NCBI RefSeq assembly: GCF_003054175.1
Contig: NZ_QBKN01000010.1
Coordinates: forward strand, 1-64,000
Length of the DNA: 64,000 bases
Origin: Allosediminivita pacifica
GTDB lineage: Bacteria > Pseudomonadota > Alphaproteobacteria > Rhodobacterales > Rhodobacteraceae
Direction of reading: 5' to 3'
The notes beneath the pieces are model-generated. The model saw nothing but the letters and a program-made list of their open reading frames with translations, had not been told where the DNA came from and made no database searches. A program made the translations under genes and the position numbers. This document shows positions 1 through 8,039 of this stretch, one piece after another; within the stretch, counting starts at the first letter, position 1, and every line of letters begins with the position of its first letter.

Positions 1-16
1 TTGAGACCTGAGACCC

Positions 17-67
17 GGTTATGGCCACCCGCTGCGCTATTTGCGGGCTGCGCGTGTGGCCATAACC
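17..67. repeat. perfect 12-bp inverted repeat
   Basis: GGTTATGGCCAC at 17-28 is exactly complementary to GTGGCCATAACC at 56-67, with a 27-base spacer that can form a small inner stem (CCGC/GCGG). It lies just upstream of the truncated transposase. It could be the abutted ends of another mobile element or a simple stem-loop; the sequence alone does not decide. Confidence 0.6.
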
Positions 68-93
68 TTAAAAAGCGCTTCTTCCCGACGTGC

Positions 94-387
94 TACGGCA
101 GCGAGTTTATCTCCCGTGACCTGGACCTATGGGCCTATGCCAACGATGTCACGCTGGACTTCTCACGGCCAGGAAAGCCGACCGACAACGGGTTCATCGA
201 GGCGTTCAACAGCAAGCTCCGGTCTGAATGCCTGAACGCCCACTGGTTCATGAGCCTTGCCGACGCGCGCGAAAAGTTGGAAGCTTGGCGTCGACATTAC
301 AACGAGGACCGACCCCACAGCGCGATCGGATACAACGTCCCGATTGCCATGCATTATCCCGATGGCGTCACCGGCCCGTCATCGTGA
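94..387 (+). pseudogene. IS3-family transposase (OrfB) C-terminal fragment
   Basis: The frame encodes the C-terminal part of the IS3-family OrfB integrase core: it keeps G-S-E-F-I-S-R-D, the catalytic Glu region (T-D-N-G-F-I-E-A-F-N) and the end motif around Y-N-E-D-R-P-H-S-A-I-G. Homology starts abruptly near base 94-97. The Asp normally just before N-G-S-E-F is lost and the upstream residues do not resemble a transposase, so two of the three DDE residues are missing. The frame stays open to base 1, but that part looks unrelated. The product would be inactive. This is the remnant of an insertion that was cut by a later rearrangement. Confidence 0.85.
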
Positions 388-438
388 GGCAGCCGGAAAA
401 ATCCAACTTTCGGCGGTCCAAGGTTGGGGAGCAGTGCA
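94..438 (+). mobile_element. truncated IS3-family element, right end
   Basis: The element contains the transposase fragment and about 50 bases of 3' flank. The likely outer end is at 438, because the terminal bases read inward from there begin TGCACTGCTCCCC. That fits the TG...CA ends with a C-rich block seen in IS3-family (IS407/IS51-type) inverted repeats. No matching left end is in the window. Confidence 0.6.
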
Positions 439-625
439 TCGCCGTCGCGCATCAACATAGTTGTAGATTGAGAGAAGGGTCCCTGTTGCGCCCAGGAAGA
501 GCAAGACAAGGTCGCGCACGATTTCAAAGCTCGTCATCAGCTGAACTCTTCGTTTGGAATGATCTTGTTACCCTAAGCGTTACCCTGACGGAGGATTCCG
601 ATTTTCAGAAGGAACACGATGAAGC
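439..625. other. gene-free stretch between IS remnant and tRNA-Asn
   Basis: I see no convincing gene here. The only pattern is a direct repeat GTTACCCT at 567-574 and 579-586 (12-base period). The remaining open frames have no recognisable similarity and are probably chance. Confidence 0.5.
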
Positions 626-664
626 AAAAAAGCCCTCCAAGTCACTGACTTGAAGGGCTTTTTA
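626..664 (-). terminator. intrinsic terminator of tRNA-Asn
   Basis: Near-perfect hairpin of about 18 base pairs: A-rich AGCCCTCCAAGTCA on the left, TGACTTGAAGGGCT on the right, with A and T runs on both sides. It lies one base beyond the 3' end of the tRNA gene on the minus strand and could work in both directions. Confidence 0.85.
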
Positions 665-739
665 TGGCTCCGGCGGTAGGGATCGAACCTACGACCAATT
701 GATTAACAGTCAACTGCTCTACCGCTGAGCTACGCCGGA
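665..739 (-). tRNA. tRNA-Asn (anticodon GTT)
   Basis: Read on the minus strand, the 75-base gene has a TCCGGCG/CGCCGGA acceptor stem, a D arm with GCTCAGCGGTAGAGC, anticodon loop CTGTTAA with GTT, a T arm with GGTTCGATCC, and an encoded CCA end at 667-665. Charged with asparagine, it reads AAC and AAU. The IS remnant just beyond its 3' side fits the common use of tRNA genes as island integration sites, but no integrase is present here. Confidence 0.97.
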
Positions 740-819
740 ACACGAGGCGCGTATAGCAACCACGATTCAGGGCGTCCAGAGGATTTTGCGACAAAAGTGC
801 AGGGAATTTCGGTAGGACG

Positions 820-1749
820 TCAGGTCAACCAAGCGACGCTCGCCTCGGAGAGCGGTTCATCAATGCCGACGCAAGATCGTCTTTGCAGATCAATGAGATG
901 GGCGAGGACATTTCGTCGGGCTGCCGACAGAAGCGGGGCAGGGGTCTCGGTGTAGATCCGCGTGGCGAGGCCGATTGCACTGGCTGGACCGGATTCAAGC
1001 GCCGCGAGGATTGCCGCCTCGCGCGCCTCGCGATGCGCGACAAGCTCGGCCAGGCGATCCCCGGGCGAGGTCACCGGCGCACCGTGTGCCGGGTAGAAGA
1101 CAGACCAGCGGTGCGCCTGGAGCCGTCGGAGCGAGGCCATGAAGGCCGTCAGGTCGCCGTCCGGGGGCGAAACCAGCGAGGTCGCCCAGCCCATGACGAG
1201 GTCACCGGAGAAGAGCGCGTCACCCCAGGCAAAGCCCATGTGGTTTCCGAAATGGCCCGGTAGATGCATCGCCGTCAGCCGCCAACCGTCTCCCTCCAAG
1301 CTTTCGCCCTCCCCAAGGGTGCGATCCGGGCGAAAGGATATGTCCACGCCCTCGCCACCGCCGACTGTGGCAGCGTCGGCAAGGCGCGCCATGTCGGGCG
1401 CCCGTCCGCTTTCAGCGTCTCCGAAGGCCAGCACCGGTGCGCCTGTCGCCTCTGACAGGCGCCGCGCAAGGGGTGAGTGATCGAGATGAGCGTGGGTCAC
1501 AAGGATGGTGGAGATACGCTGGCTGGGCTCCAGCGCCCCGAGGATTGCGGCCTGCTGGCTCGGGTCGTCAGGCCCCGGATCGATCACGGCGATATCGCTC
1601 GTGCCGAGCAGGTAGGTGTTGGTGCCGCGATAGGTCATGGGCGAGGCGTTGGGAGCGAGGATGCGTCGCAGGCCGGGGGCGATCCTTTCCGGGATCAACG
1701 GGGAAGGGCGGAAATCTGGCTGCGGGTCGGTCATCGCGGAGTTGTCCAT
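820..1749 (-). CDS. MBL-fold metallo-hydrolase
   Basis: This 309-residue protein has the metallo-beta-lactamase fold. T-H-A-H-L-D-H at 85-91 is the H-x-H-x-D-H metal site. Other likely ligands are H166 (P-G-H-F-G-N-H), D183 (S-G-D-L) and H222 (P-A-H-G). It resembles the LACTB2/glyoxalase-II-like hydrolases that have a C-terminal winged-helix-like tail. The substrate cannot be told from sequence; a thioester or phosphodiester is possible. There is no signal peptide, so it should be cytosolic. It diverges from the sensor kinase gene with 35 bases between starts. An alternative start five codons in (MTDPQP) is possible. Confidence 0.85.
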   Translation of the reverse strand: MDNSAMTDPQPDFRPSPLIPERIAPGLRRILAPNASPMTYRGTNTYLLGTSDIAVIDPGPDDPSQQAAILGALEPSQRISTILVTHAHLDHSPLARRLSEATGAPVLAFGDAESGRAPDMARLADAATVGGGEGVDISFRPDRTLGEGESLEGDGWRLTAMHLPGHFGNHMGFAWGDALFSGDLVMGWATSLVSPPDGDLTAFMASLRRLQAHRWSVFYPAHGAPVTSPGDRLAELVAHREAREAAILAALESGPASAIGLATRIYTETPAPLLSAARRNVLAHLIDLQRRSCVGIDEPLSEASVAWLT

Positions 1750-1784
1750 GGAACAGGGAACAGGGGCAGGGTAAGGCTTAGCCC

Positions 1785-3077
1785 ATGACCTTCGCTTGGC
1801 TCAAACGCTACATGCCGCGCAGCCTTTATGGCCGCGCCGCGCTGATTCTCGTGCTTCCCGTCGTGACGCTCCAGCTGGTGGTCTCGGTGGTCTTCCTGCA
1901 GCGTCACTTCACCGGGGTGACAGAACAACTGAGCCAGGAGCTTGCCCGGACGGTCAACCTCGTGCTGTCAGAGGGCCCGGACGACCCGATCCTACCCCTC
2001 GCCCTGGAGCTGGACGTCGAGGAAGTCTCCGAGGAGGCCCTTCCGGAGGCGGACAGCCGGCGATGGTACGACCTGACCGGGATCGTGGTGAACGCCACAC
2101 TGCGCGCGCGCGTCCACGGGTTGGAACGAGTCGAACTGCCGAACGACCGTAACCTCGTGCTTTTCATCGAACGCGACGGGCAGCTGTGGCGCGTGGAAGC
2201 GGCCAGGCGGCGCGCGTCGCCGCCCAACGCTCACCAGCTTTTCGTCAACATGCTCTTCTTCGGCGTGCTCATGACCGTTGTGGCCTTCATCTACCTGCGC
2301 AACCAGCTGCGGCCGATCACCCGGCTCGCCGACGCCGCCGAGGCCTTCGGCAAGGGGCAGGTGGTCCGCTATTCGCCGGCCGGTGCTGTGGAGGTCAGGG
2401 CAGCCGGGCATGCCTTTCTCGACATGCGGGCGCGGATCGAACGCCAGATAGAACAGCGGACGCTCATGCTCTCGGGTGTCAGCCATGACCTGCGCACACC
2501 TCTGACGCGGCTGCGCCTTGGCCTTTCAATGCTCGACGACGAAGATCGCGAGCCGCTGGAGCGGGACGTGGAGGACATGCAGCGTCTGATCGACGCCTTC
2601 CTCGCCTTCGCGCGTGGAGAAAGCGAAGCCGGGCCGCCTGAGGCGACCAATCCGGTGGCGCTGGTGCAGGGTATCGTCGAGGATGCCGTACGGAGCGGGC
2701 AACCGGTGAAGGTTGCCGATATCGAGGGCGAGGGCATCCTCGTGCTTCGGCCGACGGCGATGCGCCGCGCGATCGAGAATCTTATCGCAAATGCAGTACG
2801 TTACGGGACGATTTGCGAGCTTTCGGTGAAGATCACGCCGAAATCCCTTTGCATTCGCGTCGAGGATGACGGCCCCGGAATCGCGCCGGATGCACGCGAG
2901 CAGGCCATGCGCCCCTTTGTGCGGCTCGATCCCGCGCGCAACCAGGATCGGGGCACCGGTGTGGGCCTCGGGCTGGCCATCGCCGCGGACATCGCGCGCG
3001 CCCACGGCGGCGTGCTGCGGCTGGCGGAATCCGAGCGTCTGGGTGGGCTCCGGGCGGATATCGTGATCGCGCGCTAG
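1785..3077 (+). CDS. EnvZ-type sensor histidine kinase
   Basis: This is a 430-residue inner-membrane kinase. It has a membrane segment at about 17-38, a periplasmic loop at about 40-150, a second segment at about 152-170, HAMP to about 225, then an H box with phospho-acceptor His234 (S-G-V-S-H-D-L-R-T-P-L). The ATPase part has the N box near N335, D-D-G-P-G at 361-365 and G-T-G-V-G-L-G-L-A at 390-398. The H-box wording and domain order match the EnvZ/OmpR class of proteobacteria, where the kinase phosphorylates an OmpR-type regulator. No such regulator lies next to it, so its partner must be elsewhere. It overlaps no gene and converges on the small lipoprotein gene. Confidence 0.88.
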   Translation: MTFAWLKRYMPRSLYGRAALILVLPVVTLQLVVSVVFLQRHFTGVTEQLSQELARTVNLVLSEGPDDPILPLALELDVEEVSEEALPEADSRRWYDLTGIVVNATLRARVHGLERVELPNDRNLVLFIERDGQLWRVEAARRRASPPNAHQLFVNMLFFGVLMTVVAFIYLRNQLRPITRLADAAEAFGKGQVVRYSPAGAVEVRAAGHAFLDMRARIERQIEQRTLMLSGVSHDLRTPLTRLRLGLSMLDDEDREPLERDVEDMQRLIDAFLAFARGESEAGPPEATNPVALVQGIVEDAVRSGQPVKVADIEGEGILVLRPTAMRRAIENLIANAVRYGTICELSVKITPKSLCIRVEDDGPGIAPDAREQAMRPFVRLDPARNQDRGTGVGLGLAIAADIARAHGGVLRLAESERLGGLRADIVIAR

Positions 3078-3088
3078 ACGCGGAGTGA

Positions 3089-3205
3089 TCAGAACATCCG
3101 TTCGACCTGCCGGGCTCCTGCCGAGATGTCCTGACCGATGCCGTCAATCGTGGCACATGCGGACAAGAGGGTGAGTGCTCCGACAAGGATAACAATGGGT
3201 TTCAT
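3089..3205 (-). CDS. entericidin-like small lipoprotein
   Basis: A short gene of 38 codons encodes a hydrophobic signal segment ending in the lipobox L-L-S-A-C (Cys17), followed by A-T-I-D-G-I-G-Q-D-I and a basic tail ending Q-V-E-R-M-F. The A-T-x-x-G-x-G-x-D motif right after the lipid-modified Cys is the hallmark of the entericidin EcnA/EcnB family of tiny envelope lipoproteins. The ribosome site GAGGCAG precedes the ATG. The gene is easily missed because of its size. It stops 11 bases from the kinase stop codon, in convergent orientation. Whether it acts as toxin, antitoxin or structural lipoprotein is unknown. Confidence 0.8.
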   Translation of the reverse strand: MKPIVILVGALTLLSACATIDGIGQDISAGARQVERMF

Positions 3206-3292
3206 GCTCTGCCTCGTTCATTTTGCCTTGGGCGGCCGGTTTGTCCGGCCTGCCCGGCGCGTGGCTACAGCGCCGCGCAAGTTGATGCTACG

Positions 3293-5110
3293 TCACTCTT
3301 CCTCGTACCACCAGACGTCGGGTTGCCAACCGATCCAGTCCCCGTAGATCGGCAACTCCTCGGGATACTTCAGTTCCGCGGCATGGGCGATCCGGCTGAT
3401 GTTCCACTGGTAGATCGGGATCACGTAACGCCCGGCGGTCAGCACGCGGTCGAGCGCCCGCGTCGCGGCGACGAAGTCCTCGCGGCTTTCCGAGTTGAGA
3501 AGGGTGTCGATCAGCCCGTCGGCCGCTTCGGAACACATGCCCATCATGTTGCGCGACCCGACCGTATCGGCCGCGTCACATCCCCAATAGCTACGCTGCT
3601 CGTTCCCAGGGGAGAGGGACAGGCCCCACCGGTGGTAGGTCATGTCGAAATCGAAATTGTCGGTCCGCTCGTTGTACTGGGCCGGATCGATAACCGTGAT
3701 GCGGGGCGTGATCCCCATGCGTTCGAGTGCGCTGGCATACAGGTCGATGATCGACTGTTCCTCGGTCGCCCCCTGCGGAAGCACGATCTCGAAGGTGAAG
3801 GGCTGACCCTCCGCGTTGCGCATCCGGCCATCTTGAATGGTCCAGCCCGCATCGGCCATGAGCGAAATGGCCTTGCGCAGGTTCTGGCGGTTGCGGGCGC
3901 TTCCGTCGCCCATGGGCAGGCTGTACCCTTCGAGCGCGCCCTGAGGCAGCGTGTCAGCGTAGGGTTGGAGCATCTCGCGCACGCGCCCTTTGGCGGGGCC
4001 GTCCTCCATGCCCAGCACCGAGTTCGAGAAATAGGAGGCGATCCGGGGCTGTTCGCCGCCGGTCATAGTATCGTTGATGTACTCGAAGTTGAACGCATGC
4101 AGCATGGCGGAGCGCACCTGCCAGTCTGAAAACACCCCGCGGCGCGTGTTCATGACAAAGCCCGTCATGCCCGAGGGGCGCTCGTGCGGGATCACCGACT
4201 TGATGACGTCGCCGCTCTGGACGGCGGGGAAGTCGTACTGCGTGGCCCATTTCTGGGCATTCGTCTCACGGTTCGAGGTGACGAGCCCCGCCTTGAAGGC
4301 CTCGAAAGCGGCGGTCCCGTCGGTGAAGAATTCCATGACGATCTCGTCGATGTTCGCCTGGCCGCGCATGAAGGCAACGTCCTTGCCCCAGTAGTCGGGA
4401 TTGCGCTTCAGCGTCACGCTGCGCCCGGGCTCGAAACTGTCGACCACGTAGGGCGCGGTCGAGATCGGAATGACATCAAGACCGCTGTCGGTGAAATCTC
4501 GCCCTTCCCACTGGGCCTTCTTCAGGATCGGACGCATCCCGATCAGAAGGGCAAGCTCGCGGTTGTCGGTCGCAAAGGTGAAGCGCAGGGACCGTGGCCC
4601 GGTCTGCTCCATCGTCTCGACCTGGTTCCAGACGCTGGCGTAGCGCGGATGCCCCTCGGTGCTGAGCGTCTCGTAGGACCACATGACATCGTCGACCGTC
4701 ACGGGTGTGCCGTCCGAGAAGGCGGCTTCCTCGCGCAGCGTGAACTCCACCCATTCGCGCTCGGGGCCGACTTCCAAGGTCTCGCAAAGCAGGCAATAGA
4801 GCGTAAAGGGCTCGTCGTAGGAACGCCCCATGAGGCTTTCGTAGGCCAGGAACCGAAGCTGCCAGGGCGTGCTGCCCTTGAGGATGAGCGGATTGAGACT
4901 GTTGAAGCTGCCGACTTCGCCGGTGACGATGCGCCCGCCCTTGGGCGCGTCGGGGTTGGCGTAGGGCAGATGATCGTAGTCGGCGGGCAGCTGGGGCTCT
5001 CCGTACATCGCGATCCCGTGCTGTGGCGCGGCGCTTGCGAATCCGGCTGAAACCATCACTGCAAGAGTGGCCGTCAAGCCTCTAATAGAACGCGAAAAAT
5101 CATGCTTCAT
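3293..5110 (-). CDS. YejA-type peptide ABC transporter substrate-binding protein
   Basis: A 605-residue periplasmic binding protein of family SBP_bac_5. A signal peptide covers about 1-27 (cut after A-S-A). The mature part starts with H-G-I-A-M-Y-G-E-P and continues H-L-P-Y-A-N-P-D-A-P-K-G-G, a signature of the YejA/microcin-C-type oligopeptide group. It should capture peptides for an ABC importer in the inner membrane. No permease or ATPase genes (yejB, yejE, yejF type) lie on either side, so it is an orphan here. The long AT-richer upstream region also holds a small-RNA candidate on the other strand. Confidence 0.88.
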   Translation of the reverse strand: MKHDFSRSIRGLTATLAVMVSAGFASAAPQHGIAMYGEPQLPADYDHLPYANPDAPKGGRIVTGEVGSFNSLNPLILKGSTPWQLRFLAYESLMGRSYDEPFTLYCLLCETLEVGPEREWVEFTLREEAAFSDGTPVTVDDVMWSYETLSTEGHPRYASVWNQVETMEQTGPRSLRFTFATDNRELALLIGMRPILKKAQWEGRDFTDSGLDVIPISTAPYVVDSFEPGRSVTLKRNPDYWGKDVAFMRGQANIDEIVMEFFTDGTAAFEAFKAGLVTSNRETNAQKWATQYDFPAVQSGDVIKSVIPHERPSGMTGFVMNTRRGVFSDWQVRSAMLHAFNFEYINDTMTGGEQPRIASYFSNSVLGMEDGPAKGRVREMLQPYADTLPQGALEGYSLPMGDGSARNRQNLRKAISLMADAGWTIQDGRMRNAEGQPFTFEIVLPQGATEEQSIIDLYASALERMGITPRITVIDPAQYNERTDNFDFDMTYHRWGLSLSPGNEQRSYWGCDAADTVGSRNMMGMCSEAADGLIDTLLNSESREDFVAATRALDRVLTAGRYVIPIYQWNISRIAHAAELKYPEELPIYGDWIGWQPDVWWYEEE

Positions 5111-5189
5111 GCCCGCAACACTTCCTCACTGCCCTTATTTTATTGGCTCAAACTGTACCGGCTGGACCGAGGCATTTCAAACTTTTAGC

Positions 5190-5218
5190 TTGGACTCCGG
5201 CGCTTAAACGCTTATAAA
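5190..5218 (+). promoter_or_regulatory. sigma-70-like promoter of small RNA candidate
   Basis: A -35-like TTGGAC at 5190-5195 and a -10-like TATAAA at 5213-5218 are separated by exactly 17 bases. No coding sequence starts close downstream; a hairpin RNA and terminator do. Confidence 0.6.
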
Positions 5219-5224
5219 GAACTC

Positions 5225-5299
5225 ACTGCTCGATAGGTTTCTTGCCTGTATGAAACCTGCCTCAATGACTGAACGCCGGCCTTGTGCCGGCGTTTTTTT
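5225..5299 (+). ncRNA. candidate small RNA, about 75 nt
   Basis: Downstream of the promoter at 5190-5218, the predicted transcript holds a 7-bp hairpin (AGGTTTC at 5235-5241 with GAAACCT at 5252-5258), a short single-stranded linker and a strong terminator at 5272-5299. There is no open frame with a ribosome site in it. Function is unknown. It lies between the divergent yejA-type and bdhA genes, and is upstream of bdhA in the same direction, so a leader for bdhA that is terminated early is an alternative reading. Confidence 0.55.
5272..5299 (+). terminator. rho-independent terminator
   Basis: AACGCCGGC and GCCGGCGTT form a 9-bp GC-rich stem with a CTTGT loop, followed by a run of T residues. 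No annotated gene on the plus strand ends before it, which is the main reason for proposing the small RNA at 5225. Confidence 0.9.
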
Positions 5300-5386
5300 G
5301 CCTTCCGCGCACTCTGTCACCTTTCCCCGAGCGGGGACGCGCGCCATGTTACGCTGCAGATGCAAACGGCGCTGAAGGAAGATCCA

Positions 5387-6160
5387 ATGTCACTGCAAGG
5401 CAAGACCGCGGTTATCACAGGCTCCAATTCCGGCATCGGGTTGGGGGTCGCGCACGAACTGGCGCGCGCCGGGGCCGATGTGGTCATCAACTCCTTCACC
5501 GATGATGACGAAGATCACAAGCTCGCCGACGAGATCGCCAGGGAACACGGCGTGAAGGTCCGCTACATCCAAGCGGACATGTCCAAGGCGGACGAGTGCC
5601 ATGCCCTGATCGAGAAGGCCGGCGCCTGCGACATCCTCGTGAACAACGCAGGCATCCAGCATGTCGCACCGGTAGAAGAGTTCCCGGTCGGGAAATGGGA
5701 TGCGATCATCGCGATCAACCTCAGTTCGGCCTTCCACTGCACGGCAGCCGCGCTTCCGATGATGCGCAAGGCGGGTTGGGGCAGGGTGGTCAACATCGCC
5801 TCGGCGCACGGCCTGACGGCATCGCCCTACAAGTCCGCCTACGTCGCGGCCAAGCACGGCGTCGTCGGCCTCACCAAGACCGTGGCGCTCGAGACCGCGC
5901 AGGAGCCGATCACCGCGAACGCGATCTGCCCCGGTTATGTGAAGACCCCTCTGGTCGAGGCGCAGATCCCCGACACTGCCAAGAAGTACGACATGACCGA
6001 GGAAGACGTGATCCAGAAGGTCATCCTGGACCGCCAGCCGTCGAAGGAATTCGCGACGGTCGAAGAGATCGGCGGGACGGCCGTCTTCCTCTGCTCGTCC
6101 GCGGCGAACCAGATCACGGGCACGACAATCAGCGTGGACGGCGGCTGGACAGCGCTCTGA
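5387..6160 (+). CDS. bdhA: 3-hydroxybutyrate dehydrogenase (SDR)
   Basis: The 257-residue enzyme is a classical short-chain dehydrogenase. T-G-S-N-S-G-I-G at 11-18 binds NAD, N-N-A-G is at 86-89, and the catalytic residues are Ser139, Tyr152 and Lys156. Length, the I-Q-H-V segment after N-N-A-G and the C-terminal S-V-D-G-G-W-T match 3-hydroxybutyrate dehydrogenases, which interconvert 3-hydroxybutyrate and acetoacetate during polyhydroxybutyrate use. I chose the ATG at 5387 because GAAGGAAG lies just upstream; the frame runs open to 5282 but that part is not conserved. It is followed after 34 bases by a patatin phospholipase, a pairing fitting storage-polymer or lipid turnover. Confidence 0.88.
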   Translation: MSLQGKTAVITGSNSGIGLGVAHELARAGADVVINSFTDDDEDHKLADEIAREHGVKVRYIQADMSKADECHALIEKAGACDILVNNAGIQHVAPVEEFPVGKWDAIIAINLSSAFHCTAAALPMMRKAGWGRVVNIASAHGLTASPYKSAYVAAKHGVVGLTKTVALETAQEPITANAICPGYVKTPLVEAQIPDTAKKYDMTEEDVIQKVILDRQPSKEFATVEEIGGTAVFLCSSAANQITGTTISVDGGWTAL

Positions 6161-6194
6161 AACCGTCCCTGAGGCATTCCCGAGAGGCGGCCAC

Positions 6195-7229
6195 ATGGTG
6201 AAACGCATCAACCTTGCCCTCCAGGGCGGAGGCGCCCACGGCGCGTTCACCTGGGGGGTCTTGGACCGTATCCTCGAAGAGGACGGGATCGAGATCGCCG
6301 CGATTTCCGGCACTTCGGCGGGTGCCCTGAACGGGGCGGCGGTCAAGGCGGGTATCCTTGCCGACGGCAACGCCGGCGCGCGCGAAATGCTCGACTGGGT
6401 CTGGACCCAGGTCGCATCGCTGGACGACATGCGCATGCCGGCCTGGATGCAGGCTTGGCTGCCGTCGCCCGGCATCATCAGCAAGACGCTCGAGTACTCC
6501 TTGCCCTACATGCTGACCGATACGGCGTCGCGCATGGTCTCGCCCTATGCTTGGGGGCCGTTCTACAAGAACCCGCTGCAGCCCATCGTCGAAAAGCTCG
6601 ATTTCGGGCGGGTCTGTGCGGACGCGGGGCCACGGCTCTGCATCTGCGCGACTTCCGTGCGTGACGGCAAGATCCGGGTTTTCACACGCCACAACATCTC
6701 GACCGAGGCGATACTTGCGTCCGCCTGCCTGCCGACCATGTTCCAGGCGGTCGAGGTCGAGGACCCTGTGACAGGTGTGATGGAGGCCTTCTGGGACGGC
6801 GGCTACACCGGCAATCCGGCACTTTTCCCGCTCTTCGAGCGTGATCTTCCGGACGACATCGTCATCATCAACATCAACCCGCTGCACAGGCAGGACCTGC
6901 CCGTGACGCCCCCCGAGATCCAGAACCGGATCAACGAGATCAGCTTCAATTCCTCGCTTCTCCGGGAACTGCGGGCCATCGATTTTGTGCAACGTCTGCT
7001 CGTGGAGCGGTCGGTGCCGGAAGGGACGATGAAGCGCGTGCTCGTGCACATGATCTCCGACGACGGGCTCATGAACGACCTTTCCGTCGCGACAAAGCTT
7101 GTCGCGGTCCCTTCGGTCATTGCCGAGCTGAAGGCCGCCGGGCGCCGCGCGGCGGGCGACTTCCTGCGGCTGCACTACGACGACATCGGCGAACGCCAGA
7201 CCGTCGACCTGCGCAGCATGTTCGGCTGA
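6195..7229 (+). CDS. patatin-like phospholipase
   Basis: The 344-residue protein has the patatin fold: an oxyanion G-G-G-A-H-G at 11-16, the nucleophile elbow G-T-S-A-G with Ser41, and the Asp of D-G-G at 201-203, forming the Ser-Asp dyad. Such enzymes hydrolyse acyl esters of lipids; in related bacteria one lies beside polyhydroxybutyrate genes. There is no signal peptide. It probably shares a transcript with bdhA (34-base gap). The true substrate (phospholipid or storage polyester) is not shown by the sequence. Confidence 0.87.
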   Translation: MVKRINLALQGGGAHGAFTWGVLDRILEEDGIEIAAISGTSAGALNGAAVKAGILADGNAGAREMLDWVWTQVASLDDMRMPAWMQAWLPSPGIISKTLEYSLPYMLTDTASRMVSPYAWGPFYKNPLQPIVEKLDFGRVCADAGPRLCICATSVRDGKIRVFTRHNISTEAILASACLPTMFQAVEVEDPVTGVMEAFWDGGYTGNPALFPLFERDLPDDIVIININPLHRQDLPVTPPEIQNRINEISFNSSLLRELRAIDFVQRLLVERSVPEGTMKRVLVHMISDDGLMNDLSVATKLVAVPSVIAELKAAGRRAAGDFLRLHYDDIGERQTVDLRSMFG

Positions 7230-7233
7230 TCGC

Positions 7234-7965
7234 TCAGATCTCCCGCGATTCCAGCGCGGCCTTGGCATCCTTGCCGTTGGGATAGACAAGCCCCGCCGAG
7301 ATCACCAGCTTGGCCGCGTCCTCGATGCTCATGTCGAGCTCGATCACGTCTTCCTTGGGAATGAACAGCAGAAAACCCGACGTGGGGTTCGGGGTCGTCG
7401 GCACGAAGACCGAGATCAGCCCCGCCATATGCGACGCCTTCTCCGCGATTTCGCCCCTTGCATCGGTCGAGATGAAGCCGATCGCCCAGATGCCCCGACG
7501 CGGATACTCGACAAGGCAGGCGGTTTCGAAGCTGCGCTCGCTCTGGGCAAAGACCGTCTCGGCGATCTGCTTGATGCCCGAGTAGATGGAGCGCACGATC
7601 GGCGTCCGGTCCACGACGCCCTCGGCCGCGCGGATCAGAGACCGCCCGATCAGCCCCTTGGCGATCCAGCCCACCATCAGCGTGAAGAGCAGGAACACCA
7701 CAACGCCGACGCCACGGATATTGATGTTGATCCAATCGCTCGACGTCGGATCGGTGTTGCCGATCCAGCGGTTGATCAGTCCTTCGGGCTGGTAGGCGTC
7801 CGGCACAAAAGGCAGGACGAAGCCATCCACGAAGCCGATCACCGACCAGAGGAGCCATACAGTCAGGCCTACAGGGGCGATGACCACGATCCCCGTCAGG
7901 AATGAGGCACGAAGGCTGGAGAAAGCACCCGGGCCGCGTTTTTCGGGGTCGTTCGGGGTGGTCAT
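7234..7965 (-). CDS. DUF502 family membrane protein
   Basis: The 243-residue protein has two membrane segments near 20-45 and 75-98, and the family signature T-P-I-V-R-S-I-Y-S-G-I-K-Q just after the second. The rest is soluble and faces one side of the inner membrane. This matches the DUF502 family, found widely in bacteria and plants and not assigned a clear function. The Tyr-rich N terminus of some homologues is absent. It converges on the patatin gene with four bases between the stops. Confidence 0.85.
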   Translation of the reverse strand: MTTPNDPEKRGPGAFSSLRASFLTGIVVIAPVGLTVWLLWSVIGFVDGFVLPFVPDAYQPEGLINRWIGNTDPTSSDWININIRGVGVVVFLLFTLMVGWIAKGLIGRSLIRAAEGVVDRTPIVRSIYSGIKQIAETVFAQSERSFETACLVEYPRRGIWAIGFISTDARGEIAEKASHMAGLISVFVPTTPNPTSGFLLFIPKEDVIELDMSIEDAAKLVISAGLVYPNGKDAKAALESREI

Positions 7966-8039
7966 CTCTTCTCTCGGGTCGTTCAGCGGGAAGCTAGGCA
8001 GTTTCTGCTGCCACTACAATGGTCCTCGCGCGGGATGGT

